Assembly (NCBI RefSeq): GCF_937873765.1
Contig: NZ_CALMZC010000050.1
Span: 1 to 64,000, forward strand
Direction: 5' to 3'
Length of the DNA stretch: 64,000 nt
Origin: an uncultured Thiothrix sp.
GTDB taxonomy: Bacteria > Pseudomonadota > Gammaproteobacteria > Thiotrichales > Thiotrichaceae
In this document: in pieces, positions 46,744 through 56,458 of the stretch
How the letters are laid out: every line of letters starts with the position of its first letter
Numbering within the stretch: the first letter of the stretch is position 1
Translations under genes and position numbers: made by a program
The notes under the pieces: generated by a model
The model's database searches: none
What the model was told of the DNA's origin: nothing
What the model saw: the letters and a program-made list of their open reading frames with translations, nothing else

Positions 46744-48096
46744 GTGACGGACACTAACGCAGACATGGATGTAAAACCAGACGAGCAGCCTATTGTTCAA
46801 GCTGAAGTGGAAAAACGTGATGATGGTATTGTGCGTCCGGGTGATCTTTCAGCCAAACTACAAGCTTGCCGCGAACGAGCTGAGTTAGATCAAGATCAAG
46901 CCGCGATTGCAATGCGCTTATCGCCCGCCATGATCAAAGCGCTCGAAACTGAGAACTTTGCTGAACTACCCGATCCTCCTTATGTACGCGGTTATTTACG
47001 TAGCTATGCACGCTTAGATGAGAGTAATCCACAGGATTTGATTCGCACCTATGAGTTATTGCGCGGTGCTGATCCCGATTCATTGACAATACCACCGCCG
47101 ATCTCCTTGACACGTGTTCAGCATAAGCAAGGTATTTCCCCAACCACCATTCGTATGCTAGGACTAGTGGCATTAGTATTACTCCTTGGCGTGTTGTCGA
47201 TGATTCCGGGGATTAATCAGTGGGTGCGTCAAACCTGGCAATCCTTCGCAGCCGCTCAACCCGGTTCAGTACCGACTAGGGTATCTAAACCTGCTCCTGT
47301 AGCAGGTACACCTATACCTGCTACAGGAACTAGTACTGACCTTACTGCTTCTGATCCAGTACCAGCGCCTACCTCCCCAGCCTTAGCAACTACTACACAA
47401 GATACTCCTGCGTCAGTGACTAGCTCTGAAGTAGTACAACCTAGTAGCGCTAGTCCTGCCACTGATCCAACGGCTAGTAATACAGCTTTAACCAATGCCA
47501 CTCCTAGTGCCGCCACTAGTTTAGGTTTAGCAAACCCAGCGACGGCTATACCTCCAGCAAATACTCCAAGTACTGAAACTGTAGTAACTAGCACTCCAAC
47601 AACGATACCTCCCACTGTTACGAGTCCTACGGCAGTGATTGGAACTACGCCTGATACTGCACCTGTTACTAGTACAGTCGCTCCTATACCTGCTGGCACT
47701 ACGAACACTTTAGACACTGTAACTCCACCAGCAACTGCAGCCATAGAATCTACAGGCTCTACACCTACATCAGCAGTGGACCCAGCTACGACACTCGCAG
47801 CAGTGGATCCCAATAAGCCGACTGAAACAACTATTACTACCCAGCAGCCTATTGATGGTGAAGTTTTAGTACGGATGGAGTTTACTCAAGAAGTGTGGAT
47901 GCAAGTTAGAGATGGCAATAACCGCGCCATCTTCGAATCACTCAACTCACCGAATACTTGGAAACAATTTAAGACGCGCACGCCTTTAACTTTTAAAATT
48001 GGCAATGCACCGGGAGTAAAATTGTATTTGAATGGTCAGGCTTATGATCATGCTAAATACACGCGGGGCAGTGTCGCGCGCTTTACAGTGAACTAA
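46744..48096 (+). CDS. rodZ: RodZ-like HTH membrane protein
   Basis: 450 residues from the GTG at 46744, which follows GGAG; a TTG four codons earlier is less likely because it lies within that site. A cytoplasmic HTH_25 domain (about 30-100, with P-Y-V-R-G-Y-L-R-S-Y-A-R-L), one membrane helix (about 142-160), a long Thr/Pro/Ala/Ser linker (about 180-365) and a periplasmic DUF4115 domain (about 370-450, with V-W-M-Q-V-R-D-G and G-N-A-P-G-V-K-L) follow. RodZ links MreB to the elongation machinery for cell shape. In relatives ispG usually follows; here hisS follows after three bases. Confidence 0.92.
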   Translation: MTDTNADMDVKPDEQPIVQAEVEKRDDGIVRPGDLSAKLQACRERAELDQDQAAIAMRLSPAMIKALETENFAELPDPPYVRGYLRSYARLDESNPQDLIRTYELLRGADPDSLTIPPPISLTRVQHKQGISPTTIRMLGLVALVLLLGVLSMIPGINQWVRQTWQSFAAAQPGSVPTRVSKPAPVAGTPIPATGTSTDLTASDPVPAPTSPALATTTQDTPASVTSSEVVQPSSASPATDPTASNTALTNATPSAATSLGLANPATAIPPANTPSTETVVTSTPTTIPPTVTSPTAVIGTTPDTAPVTSTVAPIPAGTTNTLDTVTPPATAAIESTGSTPTSAVDPATTLAAVDPNKPTETTITTQQPIDGEVLVRMEFTQEVWMQVRDGNNRAIFESLNSPNTWKQFKTRTPLTFKIGNAPGVKLYLNGQAYDHAKYTRGSVARFTVN

Positions 48097-48099
48097 TTC

Positions 48100-49374
48100 A
48101 TGGCAAAGACAATTCAATCCATTCGCGGGATGCATGACATCCTGCCAGAGCAGTCTGCTGCTTGGCAGTATCTAGAAAGTACAGTGCGTCAATTATTGGC
48201 ACGTTATAGCTATCGCGAAATTCGTACCCCGATTGTAGAAGTGACGGAACTTTTCAAACGTGCAGTGGGTGAAGTCACTGATATTGTTGAAAAGGAAATG
48301 TATACCTTTGAGGATCGTAATGGTGAAAGCTTGTCATTACGCCCAGAAGGGACGGCTAGTTGTGTACGTGCAGGCATTGAACATGGCCTATTTTATAATC
48401 AACAGCAGCGTATTTGGTATACTGGCCCGATGTTCCGCCATGAGCGCCCACAGAAAGGCCGCTATCGCCAATTTCATCAAGTTGGGGTAGAAGCTTTTGG
48501 GATTGCAAGTCCTGATATTGATGCTGAATTAATCGCGATCAGCGCGCGTCTTTGGCAAGAACTAGGCTTAAAAAATGTCCGGCTTGAACTCAACTCCTTG
48601 GGCACACCTGCCTCAAGAGCCGTATATCGTGAGAAATTAATTGAATATTTCTCCGCCCATTTAGATGCCTTAGACGAAGAAGCCAAGCAACGCCTACATA
48701 GCAATCCTTTGCGAATTTTGGATACTAAACATCCAGCAACCCGCCTGATTGCTGATGCAGCACCGAGCCTACATGATTATTTAGACCCAGAGTCTAAGCA
48801 GCACTTTGAGCAACTGTGTAACATGTTGGAGGCAATGGGTATTCCATATCGGATTAACCCGCGTTTGGTGCGTGGCTTAGATTATTACAGCCGCACGGTA
48901 TTTGAATGGATCACCGAAGAATTAGGTTCGCAAGGCACTATCTGTGCGGGTGGCCGCTATGATGGTTTGGTCAGCCAAATGGGTGGGCAGGAAACACCTG
49001 CTTGCGGTTTTGCAATGGGCATGGAGCGCTTATTAGAACTAATGCAAACCCAAGAACAAACTCTAAATGCAGTTGCACCGGATCTTTACCTCGTTTTGGC
49101 AGGTGAACACGCCAGTGCTACAGGCATAGTCTTAGCAGAAAAATTGCGCACTGAATTACCAAAACTTAAGCTGCAAGTGAACGCCGGTGGTGGCAGTATT
49201 AAGACGCAAATGAAACGTGCGGATAAATCGGGTGCACGTTATGCCCTAATTTTAGGTGAGCAAGAATTAGCAGCAGGCACCATTGGTTTCAAACCGATGC
49301 AAGACGCTGCAATCGAGCAAGTTAGTTTGAAACTCACTGAATTGAGCCACTATCTGGCTAGTAAATTCAATTAA
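48100..49374 (+). CDS. hisS: histidyl-tRNA synthetase
   Basis: 424 residues. Class II synthetase motifs: I-R-G-M-H-D-I-L-P at the start, L-R-P-E-G-T-A-S and [17 protein letters not shown] in motif 2, and the histidine-binding R-G-L-D-Y-Y-S-R-T and [10 protein letters not shown]-terminal anticodon-binding domain follows. It charges tRNA-His. The start is only three bases after the rodZ stop, without the usual intervening ispG. Confidence 0.97.
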   Translation: MAKTIQSIRGMHDILPEQSAAWQYLESTVRQLLARYSYREIRTPIVEVTELFKRAVGEVTDIVEKEMYTFEDRNGESLSLRPEGTASCVRAGIEHGLFYNQQQRIWYTGPMFRHERPQKGRYRQFHQVGVEAFGIASPDIDAELIAISARLWQELGLKNVRLELNSLGTPASRAVYREKLIEYFSAHLDALDEEAKQRLHSNPLRILDTKHPATRLIADAAPSLHDYLDPESKQHFEQLCNMLEAMGIPYRINPRLVRGLDYYSRTVFEWITEELGSQGTICAGGRYDGLVSQMGGQETPACGFAMGMERLLELMQTQEQTLNAVAPDLYLVLAGEHASATGIVLAEKLRTELPKLKLQVNAGGGSIKTQMKRADKSGARYALILGEQELAAGTIGFKPMQDAAIEQVSLKLTELSHYLASKFN

Positions 49375-49419
49375 ACAGTTAATAAGTAAATAGAAGCATT
49401 TGGATGAAGGGGTTTGAGC

Positions 49420-50043
49420 ATGATTGATTATAATAAGACTGATGACGAACAGGCCGAGGATCTTAAAGCGTGGTGGAAAGAGAATGGCATTTCAGTCATT
49501 GCTGGGATTGCCTTAGCGATTGCGGCCTTGTTTGCTTGGGAATATTGGCAAAAATATCAAATCAAAACTATGGAAGGCGCTTCAGCCCTGTATAGCACGC
49601 TGCAAACCACTGCAGATGATGCGGTAGCTGCAAAAAGCATTCAAGAATTGCAAACTGCATATCCCAAATCACCATATGCCGCTCTAGCCTCCTTAGAAAC
49701 TGCTAAAAAATATGCTGAAAAAGGCGAATATGAGCCTGCGATTACTGCTTTACGGTGGGCAATTGATCATACCAAAGATGTCGATTTAAAAAATGTCGCC
49801 TCGATACGTTTAGCACGCGTATTAGCCTCCGCTGGCAAGTATGACGAAGCTCTGCAATTAGCTAGCCAAAGCTATGGTGCTTCTTATGAATCAGTTCTAG
49901 AAGAAATAAAAGGCGATATTTACAGCGCACAAAAGAAAACTGAGGAAGCGCGCAAGGCCTATGAACGTGCTATTCTGTCTGCAAAAAACAATTCTAGCGA
50001 ACTGATTAAAATCAAGCTCGATAACCTAGGTAAGGGAGCCTAA
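49420..50043 (+). CDS. yfgM: YfgM-type ancillary SecYEG translocon subunit
   Basis: 207 residues from the ATG at 49420 behind AAGGGG; a TTG two codons earlier is unlikely. A cytoplasmic N-terminus (D-D-E-Q-A-E-D-L-K-A-W-W-K-E-N-G, typical of the family), one membrane helix (about 24-43) and periplasmic TPR-like repeats follow. YfgM associates with SecYEG and PpiD, linking translocation to periplasmic chaperones. bamB follows after eight bases. Confidence 0.92.
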   Translation: MIDYNKTDDEQAEDLKAWWKENGISVIAGIALAIAALFAWEYWQKYQIKTMEGASALYSTLQTTADDAVAAKSIQELQTAYPKSPYAALASLETAKKYAEKGEYEPAITALRWAIDHTKDVDLKNVASIRLARVLASAGKYDEALQLASQSYGASYESVLEEIKGDIYSAQKKTEEARKAYERAILSAKNNSSELIKIKLDNLGKGA

Positions 50044-50051
50044 GTGCATCC

Positions 50052-51206
50052 ATGAGATCTTTAGCCACACTGATTACTGGTTTGTTTTTAGCAGCAAGCT
50101 TAACGGCTTGTAGCAGCTTTTCCAGCCTGATGCCTGCTAAAGATCCTAATCCGCCTAAAGAATTGACAGCGCTTCAAGCCACCGCCAATGCGCAAACTTT
50201 ATGGAAAGTCAGCACTGGCAGCAGTGATAAAGCCTATGTACGCTTATTTCCCTATGTCGATGAAGCATTGGTCGTGGTAGCAGGTGGTGGCTCAGCCAGC
50301 GCTTGGGACAAACGTACCGGCACTTCGATTTGGAAAACACCGATCAGTGAAGAAATCACTGGTGGGGTGAATGGCGGTGAAGGCTTAGTTTTTTTGGGGA
50401 CGAGTGAAGGCAGTGCGCTTGCTTTAGACCGGCAGACCGGCAAAGTACGCTGGATAGAGCATCTAAATAGTGAAGTGCTATCCGTTTCTACCGCCAGTAA
50501 AGGCCGTGTCGTCTTTCGCACAGGCGATGGGCAATTAAGTGGTTTATCGACTCAAACGGGTGAAATTGTTTGGCAACAAATCCGTGAAACGCCGGCTTTA
50601 TCCTTACGGGGTGCTGGTGTCCCCTTGATTGTTAGCGGTGCAGTCGTGGCAGGTTTTGATAATGGTACGGTGACTGCGTTTGATGTAGAAACTGGCACTG
50701 GCTTATGGGAAACGATTCTCTCAGTGCCGCGTGGTAGCAGCGATTTAGACAAGATTATCGATGTGGATGGCCGGATTAAACACGTGGGCTCTGCACTATT
50801 TGCTGCCAGCTACAATGGACAGATTGCAGGTATTCGCCTGCAAGATGGCGCCCTAGGTTGGGCACAGCCCTATTCTAGCTATGCGGGTGTCGATGCCGAT
50901 GCAGGTGGTCTCTATAGCACAGATGTAGAAGGTAATATTTGGAAGATTAATCCACAAAGCGGTGCACCGCTTTGGAAAATGGACGATCTACAACGCCGCA
51001 CCCCTACAGCCCCTACTATTTTAGGTGGCTCTATCGTAGTGGGAGATTATGCAGGCTATTTACATTGGATTAATAGCAGTAATGGTCAAACGATAGCACG
51101 TCTACAGGTTGATACTGCTGGTTACACAGTTCCGCCGGTCAGTGATGGTCAGGTGATTTATACGTTTGGCAAGAGTGGCGTGTTAGCCGCTCATGCCCTA
51201 AAATGA
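50052..51206 (+). CDS. bamB: outer membrane assembly lipoprotein BamB
   Basis: 384 residues. A lipobox L-T-A-C (Cys near residue 20) is followed by an eight-bladed beta-propeller of PQQ-like repeats (for example D-K-R-T-G-T-S-I-W-K, D-R-Q-T-G-K-V-R-W and T-Q-T-G-E-I-V-W). BamB is a periplasmic-face subunit of the BAM complex that inserts outer-membrane beta-barrels. It is relevant to the barrel protein at 5755. Der follows after ten bases. Confidence 0.96.
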   Translation: MRSLATLITGLFLAASLTACSSFSSLMPAKDPNPPKELTALQATANAQTLWKVSTGSSDKAYVRLFPYVDEALVVVAGGGSASAWDKRTGTSIWKTPISEEITGGVNGGEGLVFLGTSEGSALALDRQTGKVRWIEHLNSEVLSVSTASKGRVVFRTGDGQLSGLSTQTGEIVWQQIRETPALSLRGAGVPLIVSGAVVAGFDNGTVTAFDVETGTGLWETILSVPRGSSDLDKIIDVDGRIKHVGSALFAASYNGQIAGIRLQDGALGWAQPYSSYAGVDADAGGLYSTDVEGNIWKINPQSGAPLWKMDDLQRRTPTAPTILGGSIVVGDYAGYLHWINSSNGQTIARLQVDTAGYTVPPVSDGQVIYTFGKSGVLAAHALK

Positions 51207-51216
51207 TGATGAGTAA

Positions 51217-52623
51217 ATGAGACCGGTTTTTGCCCTTGTTGGACGCCCGAATGTCGGTAAGTCTACCCTTTTTAACCGCTTAACACGCTCCCGTGATGCC
51301 TTAGTTGCGGATTTCCCCGGCTTAACACGTGACCGTAAATACGGCACGGGCGAAATGTTCGATCGTGACTATTTAGTTATTGATACGGGTGGACTGAGTG
51401 GTGAAGATGTAGGGATTGATGAGCAAATGGCACGTCAAACCCTAGCGGCGGTAGCTGAAGCAGATGCCATGATGTTTATTGTTGATGGCAAACAAGGCTT
51501 GAATGTCGGTGATGAATATATTGCCCAACAGCTACGTGAGACTGGCAAGCCGGTATTTCTCATTATCAATAAAACCGATCGAGTTGATCCTGACCAAGCG
51601 GCCGCAGAATTTTATGGCTTAGGTTTCTCTGAAGTTTATAGTATCGCAGCAGTACATGGTCGTGGTGTCACTTCCATGATGGATGACATCCTAAGCCATT
51701 TTCCTGCAGATGAAGTCGATGAAAACCTTGAGCTTGAAGAAAGTGAAGAGCGGGCTATTCGGATTGCTTTTGTCGGCCGACCGAATGTGGGTAAATCGAC
51801 TCTAGTGAATCGCATTTTAGGTGAAGAACGGGTCATTGCCTATGATGAACCAGGTACTACTCGCGATAGCATTTTTATTCCATTTGAACGTGATGGTAAG
51901 CAGTACACCTTAATTGATACTGCCGGAGTGCGTCGTCGTAGCCGGGTGAATGAAACCATTGAAAAATTCAGCATCATCAAAACCTTAGATGCGATCCGTG
52001 AAGCGCATGTAGTGATTATGCTGGTGGATGCGCAGGATAGTGTTACGGATCAAGATGCGCATTTATTGGGTTTAATTCTGGATGCTGGTAAAGCACTGGT
52101 GTTAGCCATCAATAAATGGGACGGCCTAGAAAGTGATGAGCGGGATCGGATTAAGGGTCAACTTGAAGTTAAGCTGCCTTTCTTAGATTTCGCCGAGAAA
52201 CACTTTATTTCCGCATTGCATGGCACGGGGGTCGGTTTATTATATAAATCGATTCATGCGGCTTACGACTCTGCCATGCTGAAAGTTCCGACCTCACGTT
52301 TAACTCGTATTTTAGAAAATGCGGTACAAATGCATCAGCCGCCTTTAGTCAGTGGTCGCCGCATTAAATTGCGCTACGCTCATCAAGGTGGCAGTAATCC
52401 TTTCTTGGTGGTGATTCACGGTAACCAAACCGATAAAGTACCACCCGCTTATGAGCGCTATTTAATTAATTATTTTCATAAAACTTTGAAATTAACCGGC
52501 ACTCAAGTCAAAATTGAATTTAAAACGGGCGAAAACCCTTTCGAGGGTAAGCAAAATAACCTAACACCCCGTCAGATTCACAAGAAAAAACGTTTAATGA
52601 AGTTTGTCGCTGGGAAAAAATAA
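51217..52623 (+). CDS. der: ribosome-associated GTPase Der (EngA)
   Basis: 468 residues with two tandem GTPase domains. Each has a [10 protein letters not shown]-loop (near residues 8 and 187), its own D-T-G-G or D-T-A-G switch and N-K-x-D (N-K-T-D and N-K-W-D). A C-terminal KH-like domain follows. Der is essential for 50S subunit assembly. It closes the ndk-der block. Confidence 0.97.
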   Translation: MRPVFALVGRPNVGKSTLFNRLTRSRDALVADFPGLTRDRKYGTGEMFDRDYLVIDTGGLSGEDVGIDEQMARQTLAAVAEADAMMFIVDGKQGLNVGDEYIAQQLRETGKPVFLIINKTDRVDPDQAAAEFYGLGFSEVYSIAAVHGRGVTSMMDDILSHFPADEVDENLELEESEERAIRIAFVGRPNVGKSTLVNRILGEERVIAYDEPGTTRDSIFIPFERDGKQYTLIDTAGVRRRSRVNETIEKFSIIKTLDAIREAHVVIMLVDAQDSVTDQDAHLLGLILDAGKALVLAINKWDGLESDERDRIKGQLEVKLPFLDFAEKHFISALHGTGVGLLYKSIHAAYDSAMLKVPTSRLTRILENAVQMHQPPLVSGRRIKLRYAHQGGSNPFLVVIHGNQTDKVPPAYERYLINYFHKTLKLTGTQVKIEFKTGENPFEGKQNNLTPRQIHKKKRLMKFVAGKK

Positions 52624-52644
52624 CCACTAACACACGAGGGCAGT

Positions 52645-54723
52645 GTGGAGCACAGTACGAACCTGTTACAAGGTATTCTATTGCTATTGGTCATGTCAGT
52701 AGCCTCTGTGGCTGCATTCCGTACTTTCAAACTGCCTCCCATTCTTGGCTATCTGCTGGTAGGCGCTCTCAGTAGTGAAAATGCTTTGGGTTGGCTACCT
52801 GAAAACCACTCTATTGAATTCATGGCTGAAGTAGGCGTTGTTTTCCTCCTATTTGCTATTGGCCTAGAGTTTTCTGTCAGTCAATTTATGGCTATGCGCC
52901 GCACTGTCTTAGGTTTAGGCGGCTTGCAAATGATTTTTTCCACTATAATTGGCTTCATTCTTTTAAATTATCTGAATGTTAGTTGGCAAGGTGCCATCGT
53001 AGCAGCTGGTGCTATGGCTTTATCGTCAACGGCTATTGTAGTCAAACAATTGACGGATCAAGGCGAGATGCATGAGCGCCATGGGCAATTAGCTCTGGGC
53101 ATTTTACTTTTTCAAGATATTGCAGTCGTTCCTTTTATCATTGCAATTCCTTTACTCAGCACTAATACCACTGCTGATCCTGATTTTATCGTAATGGCGC
53201 TGCATGCTTTTGGAAATATTCTAGTTTTGGCTCTAATGCTAGTGACTGCTCACTATGTCCTACGTCCCTTGTTCCACAAGGTCGCGAACGCGCAATCGGT
53301 TGAGTTATTTAATATTACAGTTTTACTTGTGGCTCTGACCTCTGCTTGGGTTACCCAATCTTTGGGGATGTCCTTAGCTTTAGGTGCATTTTTAGCAGGA
53401 ATGTTGCTCAGTGAAACCGAATATAAGCATCAAATTGAAACCGAAATCCGTCCCTTCCGCGATATTCTAATGGGTTTGTTCTTTATTACCGTAGGTGCCA
53501 AATTAAACCTCGCGGTGCTGCCCGAATTGTGGCTATCAATTCTCTGGCTACTACTAGGCATTGTAGTATTTAAAGCCATCTTAATTGGCTGCTTAGTGCG
53601 CTTGTTTGGAAATAATAAGGGTATCGCGGTACGTACTGGACTGGTACTAGCACAAGGTGGCGAATTTGGTTTCGCCCTACTCTCTTTAGCTTTAAGTTAT
53701 GGCCTACTGACTGCGGATGAAGTCCAAGCCGACTTGGCAGCGATTGTGATTAGCATGGCCATTGCGCCTTTAATTATCCGCTCTAACGATAAAGTCACTC
53801 GTAAGCTCCTGCGCGATAGTTATTTGCGCCAGCGCTATAAAGATGCTCATGCTTTCCGTCAAGAGGTTAGGGAAGTCGATAATCATGTCATCATCTGTGG
53901 TTATCGACGCGTAGGCCAAGGTTTAGCTCGCTTACTTGAAGAACAGGGTGTGCCTTATTTAGGTTTGGAACTCGACTCTAAAATTGTTACCGAAGCTTGG
54001 GAAGCCGGTGAAAGCGTATATTATGCTGATGCTAGCCGTACTGAAATTTTAATGGCTGCTGGTATCCAGCGCGCTCGATTGGTGGTCATTACCGTCGTAG
54101 ATACTGAAATCGCCAAGGAGATTACTGAGGCAGCCCGTAAAAAGAATAAGAATATTCCGATTGTAGTGCGTGCCCGTGATGACACCTATTTGGAAGCCCT
54201 TATTAAATTAGGTGCTACTGAAGTCCTACCAGAGTCTTTAGAAGCCAGTGTGATGGTGGCACGCCGAGTTTTAGAAAAACTAGAGTTACCTAATGAAGAA
54301 ATAGAGCAAGTTGTTGGCCGTATCCGTATTGAAGGTTATAAGCAGCTTAAAAGCTTCTTCCACGGAACCCCCCAAAAAGCTACCAGTAAGTCTGAGACCT
54401 TCTTACATAGTATTGTCTTATTGGAAACCGACAAAGCCGTTGGTAAGCGGATTGCTGACTTAAATTTAGAAAGCATGGGCATTACTTTAAAAGCACTGAA
54501 ACGTGGAGAAATCCGTGGTGATCAACCTTCACCCGAGATGGTCTTACAAACTGATGATACCTTAATCCTTGAAGGCAAAGCTGATCGGTTTAAGGAAATT
54601 GAGAAAAAGATTCATGGTGAACGTAAAGAGAAAGAAGCTAAGTCAGAGGCAAAGCCAGCAAACTCTGTCACACCAATAGCGTTAGCTCAATTAGAAAGCA
54701 ATTTATCTAAAACCGATCATTAA
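52645..54723 (+). CDS. CPA2-family cation/proton antiporter with TrkA domains (Kef-like)
   Basis: 692 residues from a GTG behind GAGGGCAG. About 12-13 membrane helices cover residues 5-380, with the CPA2 segments F-L-L-F-A-I-G-L-E-F-S and S-S-T-A-I-V-V-K-Q-L. A TrkA-N Rossmann domain (G-Y-R-R-V-G-Q-G-L-A-R-L near 420, ending near 530) and a TrkA-C domain (about 590-650) complete it. Such proteins exchange K+ or Na+ for protons at the inner membrane and are gated by nucleotide or glutathione adducts. The ion cannot be assigned. 21 bases after der, so possibly cotranscribed. Confidence 0.88.
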   Translation: MEHSTNLLQGILLLLVMSVASVAAFRTFKLPPILGYLLVGALSSENALGWLPENHSIEFMAEVGVVFLLFAIGLEFSVSQFMAMRRTVLGLGGLQMIFSTIIGFILLNYLNVSWQGAIVAAGAMALSSTAIVVKQLTDQGEMHERHGQLALGILLFQDIAVVPFIIAIPLLSTNTTADPDFIVMALHAFGNILVLALMLVTAHYVLRPLFHKVANAQSVELFNITVLLVALTSAWVTQSLGMSLALGAFLAGMLLSETEYKHQIETEIRPFRDILMGLFFITVGAKLNLAVLPELWLSILWLLLGIVVFKAILIGCLVRLFGNNKGIAVRTGLVLAQGGEFGFALLSLALSYGLLTADEVQADLAAIVISMAIAPLIIRSNDKVTRKLLRDSYLRQRYKDAHAFRQEVREVDNHVIICGYRRVGQGLARLLEEQGVPYLGLELDSKIVTEAWEAGESVYYADASRTEILMAAGIQRARLVVITVVDTEIAKEITEAARKKNKNIPIVVRARDDTYLEALIKLGATEVLPESLEASVMVARRVLEKLELPNEEIEQVVGRIRIEGYKQLKSFFHGTPQKATSKSETFLHSIVLLETDKAVGKRIADLNLESMGITLKALKRGEIRGDQPSPEMVLQTDDTLILEGKADRFKEIEKKIHGERKEKEAKSEAKPANSVTPIALAQLESNLSKTDH

Positions 54724-55413
54724 TAGCCAAGCTTTGTTCTATTTTTCCACAATTTTTCAGCATTTCTTACATACTGTGTTGATTAAATAGGCCTATTATA
54801 CTCGAGCTTTTCGGTTTGGAGATGACTATCAAACCCCACTTATCTGCCTAAAATCTACGCTCATCCAGCATTTCATGCATAATTTCTAGACCGTGGTACT
54901 CTTTTAGGCAGCTTATGCGTTTAGTAGGTGGTTTCTAGCGATTATTTTGCTAAAAATTCATGCTAATTAAGTACTGCTATACATTTTAAGCAAGCTATAC
55001 TTTCAAGCATACCTCCTCAGGATCAGTAGTAGGAGTAAAAACTAGGATTCAAAGCACAAGCATTAGAGAAATTCAGAAGCTTGTTAATGACTAATATGCA
55101 TGCTGGGTATCTGATGATGGGTAAAGGCTTTAAGTTTCAAGGCTCTAGATTAAGGACAACATTAAGAACTTATCACTTAATTTAGAATCTAACAGGAAGC
55201 TTGTGACACCAAGTATCAGGGCTATACATGACTTTTACAGCGTGGACGCTGTGATCTGGGCAAGACCAACACGGATGGCCTCTGGACAGGACAACCAGTG
55301 AGTCAGGTTATAAAACGGTATGTTTACAATCTTGTCCTGTACATCTAGCTGCAAATACTGCAGTTAGTATTAAGTGCTGCACAAGGGCTTTATATAATTA
55401 AAGGTTACAGAAA
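54724..55413. other. long structured intergenic region before fis
   Basis: This 690-base stretch has no convincing gene. It holds several inverted repeats. CTGCCTAAAA (54844-54853) pairs with TTTTAGGCAG (54902-54911), enclosing GCATTTCATGC. ACAGCG-TGGA-CGCTGT forms a tight hairpin at 55237-55252. CTGG-ACAGGACAA-CCAG forms one at 55282-55298, and ACAGGACAA (55286-55294) can alternatively pair with TTGTCCTGT (55332-55340). Two hairpins expose GGA in the loop, as CsrA/RsmA sites do. It may be a long fis leader, a separate small RNA, or both. Confidence 0.5.
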
Positions 55414-55665
55414 ATGAATACAGCAACTCGCTCTTTAGACTCATCACTCTCTGAAACGGTATCTCGTACCCTGCAAGAGTATTTAGATACTTTAGGTGAC
55501 CACGAGGCCAGCAATATTTACCGCTTAGTAGTGGATGAGGTTGAGCGTCCTATGTTAGAAATCATGATGCGCTACACTCACGGTAATCAATCACGTGCAG
55601 CTCAATGTATGGGGATTAATCGCGCCACCTTACGTACTAAATTAAAACGTCACAATTTGCTGTAA
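55414..55665 (+). CDS. fis: DNA-binding protein Fis
   Basis: 83 residues, slightly shorter than the E. coli protein (98). The C-terminal helix-turn-helix G-N-Q-S-R-A-A-Q-C-M-G-I-N-R-A-T-L-R-T-K-L is near-invariant. Fis bends DNA and coordinates rRNA transcription, replication and recombination with growth rate. The usual upstream partner dusB is absent; a 690-base structured region precedes it instead. The ribosome site AAAGG lies nine bases before the ATG. Confidence 0.95.
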   Translation: MNTATRSLDSSLSETVSRTLQEYLDTLGDHEASNIYRLVVDEVERPMLEIMMRYTHGNQSRAAQCMGINRATLRTKLKRHNLL

Positions 55666-55702
55666 TGCTAACTCAGTTCACAGTACCATCCTCCAAATTG
55701 GC

Positions 55703-55733
55703 TAAGCTTCCTGTGCTATAAGCAGGAAGCTTA
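55703..55733. terminator. long stem-loop after fis
   Basis: TAAGCTTCCTG (55703-55713) pairs perfectly with CAGGAAGCTTA (55723-55733) around a nine-base loop. It sits between the convergent fis and pyrE genes. Only a pyrimidine-rich stretch follows, so it is a weak intrinsic terminator or an RNA-stabilising stem. The right arm's CAGGAAGCTT also occurs at 55193-55202 in the fis leader. Confidence 0.55.
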
Positions 55734-55744
55734 CACTCTCTCTT

Positions 55745-56392
55745 CTAAATCTCGACCCCATACTGCTGACGGTAGCTTTGAATAGCTGCTAATAATTGCG
55801 GTTCAGCAATCTGCTCTCGCACATGCTGAATCACATTATTTAAACCAACAATACTAATCACGGGTACACCAAAATTTTTTTCTACTTCCTGCACTGCAGA
55901 TAAAACCCTTTGTCCACGCTCTTGCCGATCAAGTGAAATCGCAACACCTGCTAGACTTGCACCTTGTCCCGACACAATGATAGCTGCTTCACGAATCGCT
56001 GTGCCAGCCGTCATAACATCATCAATCACTAAGACACGCCCTTTTAAGGCTGCACCGACAATAGTTCCACCTTCACCATGATCTTTGGCTTCTTTACGAT
56101 TAAACGCATAGGGGTAATCTAAACCATGCTGTTCATAGAGGGCGATAGCCACTGAGGCGGCCAAAGGAATACCTTTATAAGCGGGGCCAAATAACATGTC
56201 GAATTGAATCCCCGACTCAACAATAGCCTGTGCATAAAACTGACCTAAACGACTTAAGGCTGAGCCTGTTTGAAATAAGCCTGCATTGAAAAAGTACGGA
56301 CTAAGACGCCCAGATTTTAAGGTGTATTCACCAAAACGCAAAACACCTTGTTGCAAGGCAAACTCTAAAAAAGCTTGTTGATAGGGTTTCAT
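55745..56392 (-). CDS. pyrE: orotate phosphoribosyltransferase
   Basis: 215 residues from the ATG at 56392 (M-K-P-Y-Q-Q-A-F); five upstream codons in frame do not fit the family. The PRPP motif is [13 protein letters not shown], and [13 protein letters not shown] is the catalytic loop. PyrE makes orotidine 5'-phosphate from orotate and PRPP in pyrimidine synthesis. Confidence 0.96.
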   Translation of the reverse strand: MKPYQQAFLEFALQQGVLRFGEYTLKSGRLSPYFFNAGLFQTGSALSRLGQFYAQAIVESGIQFDMLFGPAYKGIPLAASVAIALYEQHGLDYPYAFNRKEAKDHGEGGTIVGAALKGRVLVIDDVMTAGTAIREAAIIVSGQGASLAGVAISLDRQERGQRVLSAVQEVEKNFGVPVISIVGLNNVIQHVREQIAEPQLLAAIQSYRQQYGVEI

Positions 56393-56458
56393 CGGGCACT
56401 CTCTCATTAATCATTTAGCGCCAAGGATGATACCAGAAAAGCCGTCAACAAAATGCTT

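Noticed and set aside
47256..47813. 185-codon open frame antisense to rodZ
   Set aside because: It is the complement of the Thr/Pro-rich linker; its Val/Gly-rich translation is a composition artefact with no ribosome site.
55087..55185. 32-residue reading frame in the fis upstream region
   Set aside because: Its ATG has no ribosome site and the translation has no signal, helix or family character; the region looks like structured RNA.
55393..55398. TATAAT just before fis as a promoter
   Set aside because: Transcription would begin about nine bases before the ATG and miss the ribosome site, and no matching -35 is present.
54724..55413. 6S RNA, tmRNA or RNase P RNA
   Set aside because: None of the conserved cores or terminal stems of these RNAs could be found.
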